A stretch of DNA of 64,000 bases, taken from assembly GCA_015146655.1 (NCBI GenBank), contig VKHL01000051.1, positions 62,001 through 126,000 of the forward strand, written 5' to 3'. A program made the translations under genes and the position numbers. The first letter of the stretch is position 1; every line of letters starts with the position of its first letter. Below the pieces are notes generated by a model. The model was given only the letters and a program-made list of their open reading frames with translations, was not told the DNA's origin and searched no databases. Source of the DNA: Ochromonas danica (Eukaryota > Sar > Chrysophyceae > Chromulinales > Chromulinaceae). Below are positions 1 through 12,769 of this stretch, piece after piece.

Positions 1-651
1 TCCAGACATTACAACAAGAGTGGAATAGTTATTAGTTGATTGAATCAATAGTGTCTTGTAGACTATGCCTTGGTCAGTTGTCTGGCCAATACGCTTGTCG
101 AAATGAATGAATGAATGAATGAATGAATGCTAGCAAGCGAAAGAAAATGAATGAATGGACCTAAAATGTCATGAACGAGGAGAAGAGGAGGGAACAAGAA
201 AGTAATGAAGTTGAGTGAAAGGGCTTGTTTAAACCAAACTTTGACTGGACTAAACGAGTCATTGAAGTGTGTTGTCTGGACAACTGTGGTCAAGGTTTTA
301 TAATGATGAAGGATGAGTGCTCTAGTCTAGTAGTTGTCTAGTTGTTGTTTTGTAGTAATACTGTAGACAAACTAACTAACTAGTCTAGTGTAGTGGTGAT
401 AGCAAGTTATGATGATGATGTTGTATTGTGTTGATATTGTATGGTATGGTATGGTAATGGTAGACTAGCTGCAGTAATTGCTACTAGTAGTCTAGTCTAG
501 TCTGATGTGTTTGTATATGTTGTGTGTGTTGTGTTGTTATCATTAAAATAAGGAATAAACCACACAGAAGACGATAATGATCATAATAAAACAATACCAA
601 TAATAATACCAAAATAATAATAATAATAATAATAATACCAAAATAATACTT

Positions 652-687
<36 letters not shown>

Positions 688-932
688 GTAATAATAATAA
701 TAATGATAATGATGATGATAACGATGAGAAGTAGAATGACCTGATCATCAATGTGGAGAGTGTAAATATGACTCAAATGTTAATAACTATAACTACTTAC
801 CAACTAACAACTACACTAACTAACAATAACAATAACCTCACAAGGAGAACAACAGAAGACACAATCACTTTACATGGAATATTGTTATTGTTTTGACTAC
901 TACTACCACTAACAACACTACCACACTACTAT

Positions 933-965
<33 letters not shown>

Positions 966-2772
966 CATCTAGTTGGTTAATAGAAGAGCTTTCCCTTCTT
1001 TCCTAACCTTTGCTTCTCGTCCTCCATTTTGACCAGAATAGTATACAGTGAAACAACAAAAGGAAAAAGATCTCATCCATCTATCCATCCATCATCATCA
1101 TCATCATCATCAACTTCATCATCAACAAGACATTCTTGTTGGTTAGTTATAAGAAATGATGTAAACAAGATCGCTTTATTGCATTCTTGATTATTATTGT
1201 AATTATTGCTTTCTCATGATAATTGATTGGTGATCTACAGCAAGAAGAATGACAGACAAAGAGACAGCACGGAGCAGCAGTCTGACTGACTCACTCTCTT
1301 TCTTCGTTCATTGTCATGTCATGATTATGACAATCAAGACATTATCATCATCAACGAGGATAGAGAATGGGTAAATATGACAAGGAAAACGAAGACAGCA
1401 TCATTATGAATCATCATCATTACTATTAATATCATAATTCACGAGATAGATGATGATGTTAACCATCTATCATATCACAATCCATGCAATATCAACAACA
1501 ACTAGAACAACAACAACTTCTTCTTCTCATCTGTGCATTATCGCAATAGTGCTGCGATTGCCGATTGATCCCGAGACCACCACAAAATAAGAGAGAATGC
1601 ATAAAATATACAAGCAGCTAAAAAATGAATGAAGTAGTAGTAGTAGAAGATAGTAGTAGAAGCAATTAGTATTGATGCCAAGATGATATTCGAGGATAAA
1701 CATGCCTGGTAGTAGTACAATGATAGTGATGATGTTGTTGGTGTTGATGATGATGATGATGGTAGTAGTTGTTGATTTAATTGCGAAAGAAGATCAAATA
1801 TTGATATTATCATGTCATGTCATGCTAATTCCATGTTAAGATGATAATGAAGAATGATGATAGTAATAGTAGTACTCATTCATTCATGACTATCACCATC
1901 CATAGAATAAGAACTGTATGTGTGTGTTAACATAAGCTAATTTAAATATCATCATCTCTTCCTTTGCACAACAACAATGCAAACACATTAGACAAAATGC
2001 AAATCATCATTAGAGAAGGAGGAAGTCTTTCAACAACAACAACATAACTCTTCTACGAACATTCTCTTTCTCTTCTCTCTTTTACAATCAAAGTCTAAAC
2101 TAAACTAAACCACAAATAGAGTATATATTTTGTTGTATGGATGATGATGATGATGATGATGACAGAAAAATAAACAAATTGTATCAAGAGCAGACTGCAA
2201 ACCTACCAAACTCAAGATCGATTGTCTGCTACATTTCATTTTAAAAATCAATTAAATAGAATCATAATTATTACTATAGTATATCATATTATTGTATGTC
2301 ACAGTCAGCTATAGTACTGTCAACAATCTTAAACACGGGATTAATATCATAAGAAATGAATAAAGAATGTGATTGAAGGAAGAAGACACTTGGCATCATC
2401 TAAAGTGATATATAGACAGCGAGTGATTTCATCTTTCGAATCATTCAATCAGACAACACACGGTAAATAGTTTAACATCTCCCGCATCATCATCAATAAC
2501 AAAATTAATAACCCAAATGAGACAAGAGGAGCAGGAGAAGAAGAGCAAGAAGAAGAAGAGGGACATAGGATAGGATGATGACTGACTGCCTGTCAACATA
2601 GAGAGAGAGAGAGAGAGAATGGTAATAGGCAACAGACAGCAACCAACATGAGCGATATGCGAGAGACATATCCGATGAAAATTGAATTTGATTCAAAGGT
2701 GGCAAGGTTATTTATGAAAAGCGGCAACAAGTAACAGGATTACAGAGCGATTCATCAGATTTGAATGTGTAT
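1..2772. repeat. Microsatellite-rich intergenic region, no supportable gene
   Basis: This stretch lies downstream of the RRM gene (which ends at 2773 on minus) and is AT-rich low-complexity DNA. Visible tracts are a tetranucleotide AATG run at about 102-129, two long TAA runs at about 614-720, an ACT run at about 931-964, ATC/GAT runs at about 1091-1110, 1740-1762 and 2141-2162, and a GA run at about 2602-2619. Open frames here are short and made of repeat-coded residues such as runs of Ile or Ser, so I annotate none as genes. Confidence 0.8.
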
Positions 2773-4932
2773 TTATACGGTGTATTGAGAGATAACAGCA
2801 TTCTCCAGGAAAGTATCATTGGGATGGCTATCATCAAAATGGTCTGGCAATGCAGCTGTCTCCTCATCAATGATCTGATCCAGACTATGACGTGATTGTG
2901 GAAGAGTTGACGCGGAGAGAGAAGCTGAGGCAAACAGGGCGGTTAGAGTCTGTGTGCTGTCATCCTCCGCTTTGCGAGCATCTTCTGACTGATAAAGAGA
3001 CACTGGCTGAGAAGGGGACGATGATAAAAGTTTCAGAGCAGAGACTGCAGTGGGAAGACGAACTTTGTCTGCATCACCCAACAGATCATCAGGTGATGCA
3101 GAAGCAATGGGTACCTGCCTCTCATTTTGGTAAAAAGGAGAGTCTCCACCAAAGTTGTTCTGGCCATGATTGACATTAGCATACGATGGTAACGTAGCAT
3201 CTAGAGAAGGAGACCAGATCTGAGTGAGGGTGGAAGTGCTGTGATTAGAAACGGACGGCCCATAGACATTGGTGCTACTACTACTGCCGCTGGAAGAGCC
3301 CAAATTACTCAAAGGAATAGTAGCAGCTGGTTCATAGATAGGCTGGGATAGGTCGTGCACTACCATAGGACTAGGCGAAATGGCAGGAGGGTTTGAATAG
3401 CCAGTGCGGGACGAAACTGTGGAAGCTGATAGCCAGCTGCGGTTGCTTACAGAATTGGCACTGCTGTTGCCACCATTCTGGTAATAAGGGGCTGCGACAG
3501 GTTGAGGCCTGGACGGTCCATTGTCATAGCGACCGTAAGGCACAGAACCAGGTCGTCCACTACCTCCACCGCCACCAGAATGAACAGAGCAATAACTTAG
3601 GGTATCAACACTTCGTTGATCGGCATCGTACCCATTAGGATCATATCCCAAACTACGATCAGTCTGCCAGGCATTCTCATCAAAGACTTGGCGATTCTGT
3701 TCCCGCTCATAAGGTGGCATAGCAGAAGCATAATACTCTTCCTGGGAATTGTACGATTGACGCCCATAAGATGGAGGAAGAGGAGCGCCGTAAGCAGGAT
3801 GGCCTCGAGGCGCAGAAGGGTTGTATCCATACTGCCCACCACCATATGCGTCGCCTCTGCCAAATCCGCCATCCATACCATTCCCATACATCGCTTTAGA
3901 ACGGTCATAGCGATCAAAACCAGGCTGCTGGTGAGGTGCCATGTAAGGATTTACATCCCGTCTGGCTCCAACTCCAGCATAAGGAAGTCGCATGTCCATT
4001 GTTGGTTCATGAGCAATGTACTGCCCAGTGACATGAGCCACCCTGCGCAGCTGGGAAGTAGTTGCAGCCGCCGCAGCCATAGACCCCAAGCCAGGAGAAC
4101 GAGCGATAAGTTGCTTCAACTGGTTGCTTACACTACAGTCATAAGTCACACTATGAATCGTAACTTGATGCAAAGCCGAAACAGCCTTGAGAGCTGATGC
4201 GATTCCTTGGTCATTCAGAGGATAATGAGTAAAGCCATAGCCGTTCTGAATGCACATATCCTGAACACCACAAACATTGTGAGAACCAACTCTAACACGA
4301 CGCGTAAGTAAGCAGCAGACAAACCTCATCACAAGAAGACTTCTTGAGCGAGATCTCCATGACTTCTCCAAAACTACTAAACACATCCCATAAGAAAGCT
4401 TCAGTAATGATGAACTCAAGCTGCTTGCTCAAGTAACTGAAGTGCACTTGAGCAGTACGAGAGTGGGGAGTCATAGTCGGAGCTGTCATGTGCATAGGAA
4501 CCATAGGAGGAGTTTGGCCCCCCATAGAACCACCTGGAGTGTTAGTGCGCGGAGGAGCATGATCATCAGAAATGGATGTCCAACCAACTCTATTAAAATC
4601 AACACATCGTTTATTAAGTCATGCTATTTACCACACGTGAACGTCGTAACTTACCTCAACGTTCGGCCACGATAAAAGAAGCCTTGCATACTTTGGAAAG
4701 CAACTTCAGCACTTTTGCGTTGATCAAATTTGACAAACGCATAATAAAAGGCGCGTGCTTCTTCAGGTCGGCTTGAATATACATGATTATCTTTTCCTGA
4801 GCTTCCCTTCTTCATCCGAATGGACACGATTGGTCCAAAAGGCTCAAATAACATTCGTAATTCATTCTCTGAACAATCAGCAGGTAAGTCACCCACAAAT
4901 AAAGTTGGCATCAAAGAAGCAGTTCCAGGCAT
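2773..4932 (-). CDS. RNA-binding protein with two RRM domains and a Gly/Ser/Tyr-rich tail
   Basis: Three exons read on minus: 4932-4655, 4589-4325 and 4260-2773, giving 676 aa. The introns (4654-4590, 65 nt; 4324-4261, 64 nt) have GT-AG ends, and both joins keep the frame. The first RRM begins near residue 8 (RNP2-like TLFVGDLP, RNP1-like YAFVKF) and ends in RTLRVGW across intron 1. A second RRM (VHFSYLSK, FSSFGEVMEI) is split by intron 2 just after SCDE and resumes with NGYGFTHY. The remaining ~450 residues are low-complexity, rich in Gly, Ser, Tyr, Pro and Asn, typical of mRNA-binding proteins that join granules. The start is the ATG right before the first RRM. The family is clear, but I cannot name an orthologue; RNA target and compartment are unknown. 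Confidence 0.85.
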
Positions 4933-6176
4933 CGTTCACAGTAAAGATTCTCAGATTTAGGCACAGAAAGTCAATTCAAATTCTATCGTTACCAAATAAT
5001 TAGAGATTTGTTGAAACCAAGTCAACGATAATAAAAACAAAGTTTGGATTATACACGAACAAAAATAGAAAGAATTGTAAAGAAGGAATAATAACAAATT
5101 TCTGTTCTGTTCTTCTTTTTTTTAGGTTGCTATTATTATTGCTAGTAGCTAGTATTTATTTTATTTTTTATTTGCTTTATTTATTTATTTTTCTTTTGAT
5201 GTTACTTTTTTTTATGGCTAAAGGCCTTTATTCGTTAGTTATGACAAGGAAAGGAAAGATGGGGGGAGAGAGGGGGGGGGGTAGTTTAGTTAGGGTAAAT
5301 GGTGGTGATTATGGATGATGAGATGATTGTGAATGGGGGCAATGTTGTTTAATGAATGATCCACAGATAAGATCCAATCTTTCTTTTTAATATCACGCTT
5401 GAAGACAATGCTTCACGCTTTTTATGTTAATGATTTTCTATTCTGATTTCGTCTTCTCTATTATATCAAAAAATACCTCCAAAACCTCTCCAACAAAAAT
5501 AAGAAGGGAGAAGAAGAAGAGACAAATGAAAAAGAGAGGAAGATTGATAAATAGAGAGAAAAGAGAAAGAAAAGAGATGGAGAGGCAAGATCAAGGAAAG
5601 GATCGTGTTCGATCACAGTAATAAGAAGGAAGAAGAAAGGAGATTTGATCGATTAATATGAGCGATCGACTGCTTGCTCAGTGCTTGTCTGTTGTCTGAC
5701 TGCTTGTGCTGCACAAGTTCTGGCGTTGCACATGCCCCACCCACCGCCAGCCTTGGCGCTCGAAGAGTTCCGTTGGCCCAGCCATTGGGTTTTGCGCCAG
5801 CCAGAAAAACCACACAAACACAACGGCTTTTGCTGCGAAACGGAACTTTGGACCTCCGCGAAAAATTCTCCACTTCAACTTCAACTCCAATGCCCGGCGC
5901 CTCCTGCCGCGCAAAGCGGGTGAAAAATGTAAACGATGACGTTTGTGGAGTTGGGCCAGGTTCGAAACGGATTGGTCCGGTAGTCTGTCGTTGTTTATTT
6001 CAATTATGTGTATATATGAAAGGGATAAAAGTAATGTTTAAGGAACTTAAAATTAAAATAGGAGGTATCTCTAATCAGGCAGTAGACGGAAACATTATTG
6101 TAGGTAGTTAATAACAACATTGAATGAAAAGGGGATTCGTGTCAATATCTAATCTTCATTGGGTTCGTGTCATTAT
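4933..6176. other. Intergenic region with a GC-rich island
   Basis: Between the 5' end of the RRM gene and the 3' end of the permease gene. It contains T-rich stretches, a G tract at about 5270-5281, an AG-rich purine tract at about 5500-5640, and a GC- and CpG-rich island at about 5700-5990 that stands out from its AT-rich surroundings. The island is open in several frames on both strands, as GC-rich DNA often is; none of these frames looks like a known protein. It may be the RRM gene's promoter or an unrecognised non-coding RNA locus. Confidence 0.5.
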
Positions 6177-8088
6177 CTAGTCTTCATTGAAAGGACGAAC
6201 ATTTCGCATACTTATATCAGCACCGGCTATATTATCCGCAGAAGGGGATGAAACTCCCTCCTCAACTTTATTGGTAACCGAGTCACCTTTGGTACTGGTA
6301 CTACTTTTTTTAACTAAAGGCAAGGAAGCAGACGCCACGCTACGAGCTTTATTGCTAGGACTAGGCAAAGGAGAGCGAAGCGAAACGGAGTTAGAGGTAT
6401 TGTTACCAATCAGTGAAGAGTGCACGCTAATAACGAATCTGTGAACCGGTGACTTAGCGGCAGAGGTTCTTCTGCGCTTGTGCTGATTAGCTAAGAGACA
6501 ACAAATGATTAAGCAAGCGCCAAATAAGGCCAAGGCTAGTATACTAACCATTCATTATATAAGCTTTCATGAACTTCTCTTGCTCTTCCTCATTAAAATG
6601 TTGTTTGCGCTTCACCACCAAATGATAATTAATTGAACAGCCAAATATAAGGAACACCAAAGCTAAGCCTTGCCAGAAACGATCCTGCCTGCTTTGAACA
6701 TAGAAAATACAAACAAAAAACAATCCGAACACGCCAATAGTAAAAAATACACCAACATAGCCGAAAGGACTTCGTAAATTCCTTTGCATATTCGAATAAC
6801 GCGTCTCAAATATAACGTAAGCAATCATCATCGCAATTATTTCCAGGGAATGAAGTAACCCGCCGAAGTGAAATACTTTCCCTAGATAACCATCGACAAA
6901 GTAGTAACCTCCTGATAGAACTGCAAATACCAAGATCGCGCTCACAAAGAGAGAGTGAACTTCAAGGTTACTAATACGTCTTCGTTCTGGCCGACGAAGG
7001 GAAATCTGCGATCCTCTACTGTGCTCTGAATCTTCCAATTGATCAACTTCTGAATATATAGCATGATCCACTTCACTCACCACTGGTGTGATCGGAACAC
7101 CATACCTACTACCCACCGGAATTATCGGAATGAGTCCAGAGCCCATCATGGAGCTCATTTGCTTCACTCCACTATAGAAGAACGCCAAAGCGTTTCCTGT
7201 CACACCAGCTAATGAAAAAAGAGTAATCATTTTCACATCTACCTCGGGAAAAACTATCCCCAAAGGCACTGAGTAAGAGTAGAACGAAGAAGCTAACCAA
7301 CGTGCATCTATCACATACGATCTCACCGCGAAGACTGTAGCAACTGCTATGATACTACTTGCCATAGTCATATTCACCATAGCCCAAGGCACAATGCGAT
7401 TCGACTCATTGTAAACACATGTCCTCATCACATCCACACCGAAGAAAAGGTATCCGCTATACGCCAAGCCTCGAATAAAGTCAACTTCTGATTTATCAAA
7501 AACATTATTCCGTATCGCCAAATTCGACTCTTTGCCATATTTAAGTGCACCAAAGATGACCATAGCCAAGATTGTCATAGTCCCGCATGCCAACATTCCC
7601 CATAAAACCAGCACAGCAGAAAATGGCAGAGCTTTCAACCCCACTGCGAATGATAAAAACCCAAACCAAATCACCAATAGCCATCGATCGTCAAACTCAA
7701 ATACTTCCAGAAATATATTGCTGAACGAATAAACTCCAAACGCTGTGAATATGATGTATTTTATGGCCTCAATGCAGCCTATTATATAGCCAAAGAAATG
7801 ACCCATAGTGCAACGAACATAGCCATAGCAACCTCCAGAAAAAGGAATAATGGACACCATCTCTGCCATGAAGAATGCCATGGGTATGTAAGCTGCAATA
7901 CACAAAACCATAGCAATAAGATAGCTCCACAAGCCAGAAATGGCCAACCCTATACAATTATCAGATTTTTATCAGATTTTTTAGATTGAGGGAGAGAAAT
8001 ACACATCCACCGATAAAATTTTACCTGCATGCCATATGATCGTGTGCTTGCCAATCATCACACAGATCCCTAAATCAATATCATTCAT
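6177..8088 (-). CDS. APC-superfamily amino acid permease (ethanolamine permease-like)
   Basis: Three exons on minus, 8088-8025, 7949-6549 and 6490-6177, give 592 aa. Exon 1 supplies the start of the first membrane helix (DLGICVMIGK), which joins in frame to HAGLAISGLWSYL. The following MAEMVSIIPFSGGCYGYVR is a typical APC signature (acidic residue in the helix, then PFSGG). About 12 hydrophobic helices follow, expected for a proton- or sodium-coupled amino acid transporter in plasma membrane or an organelle. Intron 2 (6548-6491, 58 nt, GTTAGT...TTAG) removes an early stop and adds a ~104-residue hydrophilic, Ser-rich cytosolic tail; without splicing the protein would end after YIMNG. Substrate is not predictable. 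A further 5'-UTR intron is possible upstream (GTAAGT near 8147), but no upstream ATG reads in frame. Confidence 0.82.
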
Positions 8089-8738
8089 GAGAATATTCTC
8101 AACCAACGTCTTCTGTTATGGAGGAAGGAAAAGATAAAAATACTTACCAACAAAATAAACGTAAATATATTTAAAGGTAAAACGGTCAATAATCAACTTC
8201 TTCATTCAAATAAATCTCTTTCTTTTCAAATTAAATCTTTCTTTCTACCATTGCTAATCAAAATCAAAGTAACGGACAATATGACAGATAATATATGATG
8301 AAAAGACAGACAAAGGCGGACGAAAATCTCTCAACAAAGAAGCGAAAAAGTCGATTGCTTCACTTTGTAAAGTTTAACTTCCTTAGTTTTGTTTTGACAA
8401 CGTTGATGTTCTTAGGTGAGTCATCAGTTCAAGTGTCATGAGAATATGAGAAGTCACAGTCAAGGTATCAGATTAATTCCATCTGTAGCTTCTTTGTTGT
8501 GTCAAATATGGGAACAGGTGGTGGAGATCATGTTTCTGCTGAATTTCTGGAATGACATCCTTTTGCAGTCCTTTGAAGGATGGCACTCTAGAACATTGGC
8601 AAAGTGTGACATTCTCTTCACCTTCTGCTCTCAGTGAATACCCCACATAAATGTCACCCAACATATCGATCTTTCTTAGTTTTGGTGAATGGGCAATAAT
8701 CCCCAGTGATATTCTAACAGCTTTATTTACAGTATCCA
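8089..8738. other. Intergenic region, no gene seen
   Basis: Covers the 5' flank of the permease gene and the 3' flank of the SufE-MnmA gene. A minus-strand open frame at 8739-8473 starts right after the SufE-MnmA stop codon; it shows no recognisable domain and is more simply the 3' UTR. Nothing else is evident. Confidence 0.5.
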
Positions 8739-10726
8739 TTACTTGGTGGTTTTGAAGGCAACAGCACCAGCAGCCACGACATAACTACCAGTTTCATCAT
8801 AGAAAACAGCAAATTGGCCTGGAGCAATTCCCTTGTCCTTCTCCGCCAATTCGACAAACACTCCTTGCTTCTCTTGAACTTCATTAGATCTATCCAGACA
8901 CATGACAGCAGTAGCAAGATTTGGCCCGTGACGAAGCTTGACTTTCACTGGTATGTTTTCACCACGTTTAAGACTATCAGAAAGAGGCATAATCCAGTTG
9001 AGATGTTCAACTCGAAAGAACCGCCTTGGGGCATCAATTACAGTGTAATTATTCGTCACATAGAGTGTATTGCTGGCAATGTGCTTGTCGACAACATAAT
9101 AGGGTCCATCATGAACATATCCTTTGTTTAGTAACAACCCAACACCTTTGCGTTGACCAATCGTATGGTACCAAAGACCTTTATGTGATCCTATCACCCG
9201 ATTAGTCTGAGCATCACGAATCTCACCAACTTGTTCCCCCAGGTAATGCCCAATGAACTGATCGAATGAGAGCTTCCCAAGAAAACAAATACCCTGTGAA
9301 TCCTTGCGTGTCTTTGACGGCAGATCAAACTGTTCGGCCAACTTCCTAACTTCAACTTTCTCCAGATGACCAATAGGAAATAAGCACTTTTGCAGTTGAT
9401 CCTGTCTTAAATTGGAGAGAAAATAAGATTGATCTTTGATGCGATCAGGGCTTGAGAGCAATCTTACTCTATCAACACCATTGTCATCCTTAATTTCATC
9501 AACTAGAGCATAATGGCCTGTAGCAATCTTGTGATGATATTTACCAACAAAATCAACAAACATTCCAAATTTGATCATAGAATTACACATAATGTCAGGA
9601 TTGGGTGTACGACCAACACGTGCTTCATCGATAGTATATTTGACCACATGATTAAAATACTCCTTCTGCAGTGAAACAACTTCTAAAGGAACTCCTAACT
9701 TCTGGCAGGTCTCGGTAGCATAGCGTAGATCTTCTTCCCAAGGACAGTCATTCAAGAACTTCAACTCATCTTCCAGCCAGATCTTGAGATAATATGCACG
9801 AACTTTCTTTCCTTGGTCAATCAATAACTTCAAGGCTACAGAACTATCCACACCACCTGAAAGCAACATGGCCACCTCATCAGCACGTTCATTTGCCAAA
9901 GTAGATGGAAATGTCACAGAAGAAGCAGCATCTATCTCCGGAAGATTCAACTTCGACATGGTTGAACTAGAAGCACTTGATTCATCCTCATTAATATCCA
10001 CATGTACTACCTTAGAAGAGTTCTCATCAATAACAGAGGTAGTAGCAGGTTGTGATAACATCGTCTGGACGACAATCAACATGTTCTGAAAACCATTCAA
10101 TCTGCCCATAGGAAGTATAGTATCAAAACCTAATTTATGAGTGACATGAGCTGGTTTTAGAGACATTACTTGCTCTTGAGATAATTTACTTAATCCCTGT
10201 TCATATTCACTGGTATGAGTTGGTTGTCATTGTGGTGGGAAGATTACGACAGAATTCGACTCACCTTGGCCAAGAATGCTAACATGCCTTGTGCTACACG
10301 AGAATCAGCACGCCCTGTAATCATCACTTTATCCTGTGTTGAAGCTGATGATGATAGCAGTTTGAGATGTACACTAGCCATACATCCTGGTACCTTATGA
10401 TAGCCAGGGATAGACGTGCTAACATGGTAAAAGGGAAGGTCCTTATCAGGCTGACCAGCACTCCATTGATCACCCAACTCTATCAAATTCAATAAGGTAG
10501 CAGTGTTATTGCCTGGCACAAGCACATTTTTCTTCAAGTCTTTCCATGCTAGTAAGGGATCAGCAGCACTATTCAAGGTTTTTGTCGACAAGTCAGCATG
10601 AAAGACTGTACTAACTCTCTTCCATGAACGATGATGAACATTCCGAACTAGAAATGTTCTCATGGTTGGGATGATGCTACAGAAGAGGAGGATGAATAGG
10701 TCCAACAGCAAACCAATACACACCAT
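8739..10726 (-). CDS. SufE-MnmA fusion: sulfur acceptor joined to tRNA 2-thiouridylase
   Basis: Two exons on minus, 10726-10265 and 10196-8739, give 639 aa; the 68-nt intron (GTGAGT...ACAG) joins FLAK to GLSKLSQEQV in phase 0. Residues ~1-20 are a hydrophobic signal-like segment followed by a basic stretch (RTFLVRNVHHRSWKR), consistent with plastid targeting in this lineage. Residues ~60-185 match SufE: VPGC with the acceptor Cys near 115, then GRADSRVAQGMLAFLAKGLS and a conserved tail. Residues ~260-639 match MnmA/TRMU: PP-loop SGGVDSS (267-273), catalytic Cys in NPDIMC (~358), second Cys in QGICFLG (~458), and HTIGQRKG. MnmA makes 2-thiouridine at the tRNA wobble position; SufE takes persulfide sulfur from SufS. 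The fusion implies direct sulfur relay within one chain, probably in the plastid. The family calls are firm; localisation is inferred. Confidence 0.88.
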
Positions 10727-10892
10727 CTTCTTCTCCACCAACACAAACCCTATCGAAGAGAAACAGTTTCTTTCAATAGTAAAACAGTTTATTAACTTAG
10801 CACCTGCTGTCTGTGTGTTGAAATTGGAATTCGTAATTGTTATTACATTCACGTCAAGACTAACTGAAGAGTACCTTTTCTGCTCTCAAGTT

Positions 10893-12383
10893 TCAAACAC
10901 CACGTTTAGGCAGTTCTAAGCCTCTTTCATCATCACTATCACCATCCAGTCCATATTCTTGCCCTTCCCCTTCCTCTGTACGTACTGGCAGGTAAGGATT
11001 ATCAGTACTTGGTCGAAAGGAGTAGCCAGTCAGCAAATAAAATATTGCTGCTGCTCCTTCAGCACAAAATGGACCAAGCCATAAAAGATAAAAGGGAACA
11101 GTTGCTTCCAATAGATAGACAGCAATACGAGTGAAGTAGATGTACATCAACGTCAGCATGTAGAATTGGCGGAACTGAGTGAGCTTCACTAAGTTGGCTT
11201 GTGCTTTTCCATCCACTTCAGCAGCTTGCCTACACATCACAATCAACCATCAAATTAACAACCCAATAAATAGGATCGATTCAGCACGCAATAGAATACT
11301 GTACCTCAGATGTCGAATAGACCATACTATAGGCAAAATGATTGCCAGGCAGCAAATTAAATCAACTAGATGCAGAATGTCTCTCAATGTAATATATCCT
11401 ACAGAACCAGGTGCATTTTCTTCCAAAACTACCATAGCAATATTGTTGATAACTTGCAAGACGAGTACGATCAAAAGTATCCGTTTGTCTTGATCAGTCA
11501 AATAGTTACGAACCAAACTATAACCTGTTCCAATAAGTAAGATGACGACAAAGAGAAGAACTCCTTTTAATGCCGCAAAGACATAGTAAATGGCATTCCA
11601 CGTCTCTGACACGCCATAGAGCGCAATGTAATGGTATCGAATACTCTCACAAAGTAAAGTCATACACTTAAAGACTAGTAAGAGTAGCATATAATAATGA
11701 ACACTATGAACAACGACTATAGAATTTCCACTCGTTTTCTTTTTAAATAGCAGATAAGACCATGTCCCTAACATTCCCAAGAAGATGAAAAAGTAGATGA
11801 AATAGATCAAGGGTAATGGTTTATCTCCAGCAGACAGATAGTTAGGACCAGGATTCGTAAAGGAAGCATCTAATTGGAAAGAGACATAAGCAGGTGTTGT
11901 AACCGGTACACATTGTGCAAAGATAAGACTGTACATCCCCATTTGATCTTTTCGCACTATTTCCTCTAAACCACTGCCTTTCCATAAGTCAGTATTGGAA
12001 AGATCAAAGATAATATCTTTCTCATCTTTCTTATCAAAGATGCATTCATTACGTTCAATGAGATATTCCAAATCTTGTTGTGCTAAACTTTCACTTTCTG
12101 CATGTCGTAGAATAAAACCCACTTTATAGGGAAGCTTCTCAAGATGACGACGTTGATCAATTTCCCAGTCCAGATTATTGTGCGGAGAGGTGCTATTATG
12201 CCGTACTTTCCCAGTATGAAAGGTAAAATCAGAGACTTTTAGATTGATCTTGCCTCCTCCTAGGAAACCAAAAGATTCAATCTTAAAGATACGACGTTCA
12301 TCCCGATGGATGACTAAATGATGAATGAGAGAATGACATTCAACCAAGAAGAAGCAGAGAAGAGAGAGTATCAACTTGTTCAT
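10893..12383 (-). CDS. GPR107/GPR108-like seven-transmembrane protein
   Basis: Two exons on minus, 12383-11305 and 11229-10893, give 471 aa. The 75-nt intron (GTACAG...GTAG) joins WSIRHLR to QAAEVDGKAQANL in frame. A signal peptide (MNKLILSLLCFFLVECHS) precedes a lumenal domain of ~170 residues, then seven hydrophobic helices beginning near LPLIYFIYFFIFLG. The HLR-x-A...DGKAQANLVKLTQFRQFY segment and YIYFTRI helix are characteristic of the lung seven-transmembrane receptor family (GPR107/108, plant CAND), now grouped with GOLD-domain trafficking proteins of the Golgi and endosomes. The acidic cytosolic tail has a stretch of Asp/Glu. The start is the first ATG before the signal peptide. Molecular function in algae is not established. 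Confidence 0.85.
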
Positions 12384-12769
12384 CTCTCCTTGTTAACCTG
12401 CAAAGGAAGGATGGAAGGAGAATTTTGTTGACAAAGGAGGGAAAGCAAAGAGCACAACGGTGGAACACATTTTCGAAACTTCGCATTTTCGCAGTTTCGA
12501 ATGATGGTTCATTCCATGGAATTGTGGTGTTAATGTGCGAGCAGTCGAGTTCAATAGTCGTACTTGAATGCCCTTCTTTCATTCTAACTGAAGAGATATC
12601 ATAAAGTACCAGACAATCTGCACAAAAGCACTAGAACGCGTGCAAAAGGATATCACTGTGAAGCAAGGCATTACTTCCTTCCAAGACAAACTGCACGAAA
12701 AGCAGAATTTCATAACGACTACTATTACATTTACATATTCAAGAAGAGAAAGTATACTATACTGCCAGC
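12384..12769. other. Intergenic region with TTCG-rich tract and ATTCCATGGAAT palindrome
   Basis: Holds the 5' flank of the GPR107-like gene and the 3' flank of RPB8. A run of TTTCG/TTCGAA elements lies at about 12471-12503, followed by the 12-bp palindrome ATTCCATGGAAT at 12511-12522, about 128 bp upstream of the GPR107-like start. Confidence 0.5.

Noticed and set aside
543-1813. Open frames with runs of Ile, Ser or Tyr
   Set aside because: Coded by trinucleotide repeats; no gene-like composition.
5961-5975. GGTTCGAAAC resembling a tRNA B box
   Set aside because: No matching A box, acceptor stem or anticodon arm around it. I found no tRNA or rRNA gene in the window by eye.
5674-6111. 145-codon plus frame across the GC-rich island
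   Set aside because: Competing frames on both strands are equally open, as expected in GC-rich DNA; no known motif.
8473-8739. 88-codon minus frame starting right after the SufE-MnmA stop
   Set aside because: No recognisable domain and its position is that of a 3' UTR.
10727-10852. In-frame extension of the SufE-MnmA protein upstream from a GTG codon
   Set aside because: No ATG, and the ATG at 10726 begins a good signal-like segment.
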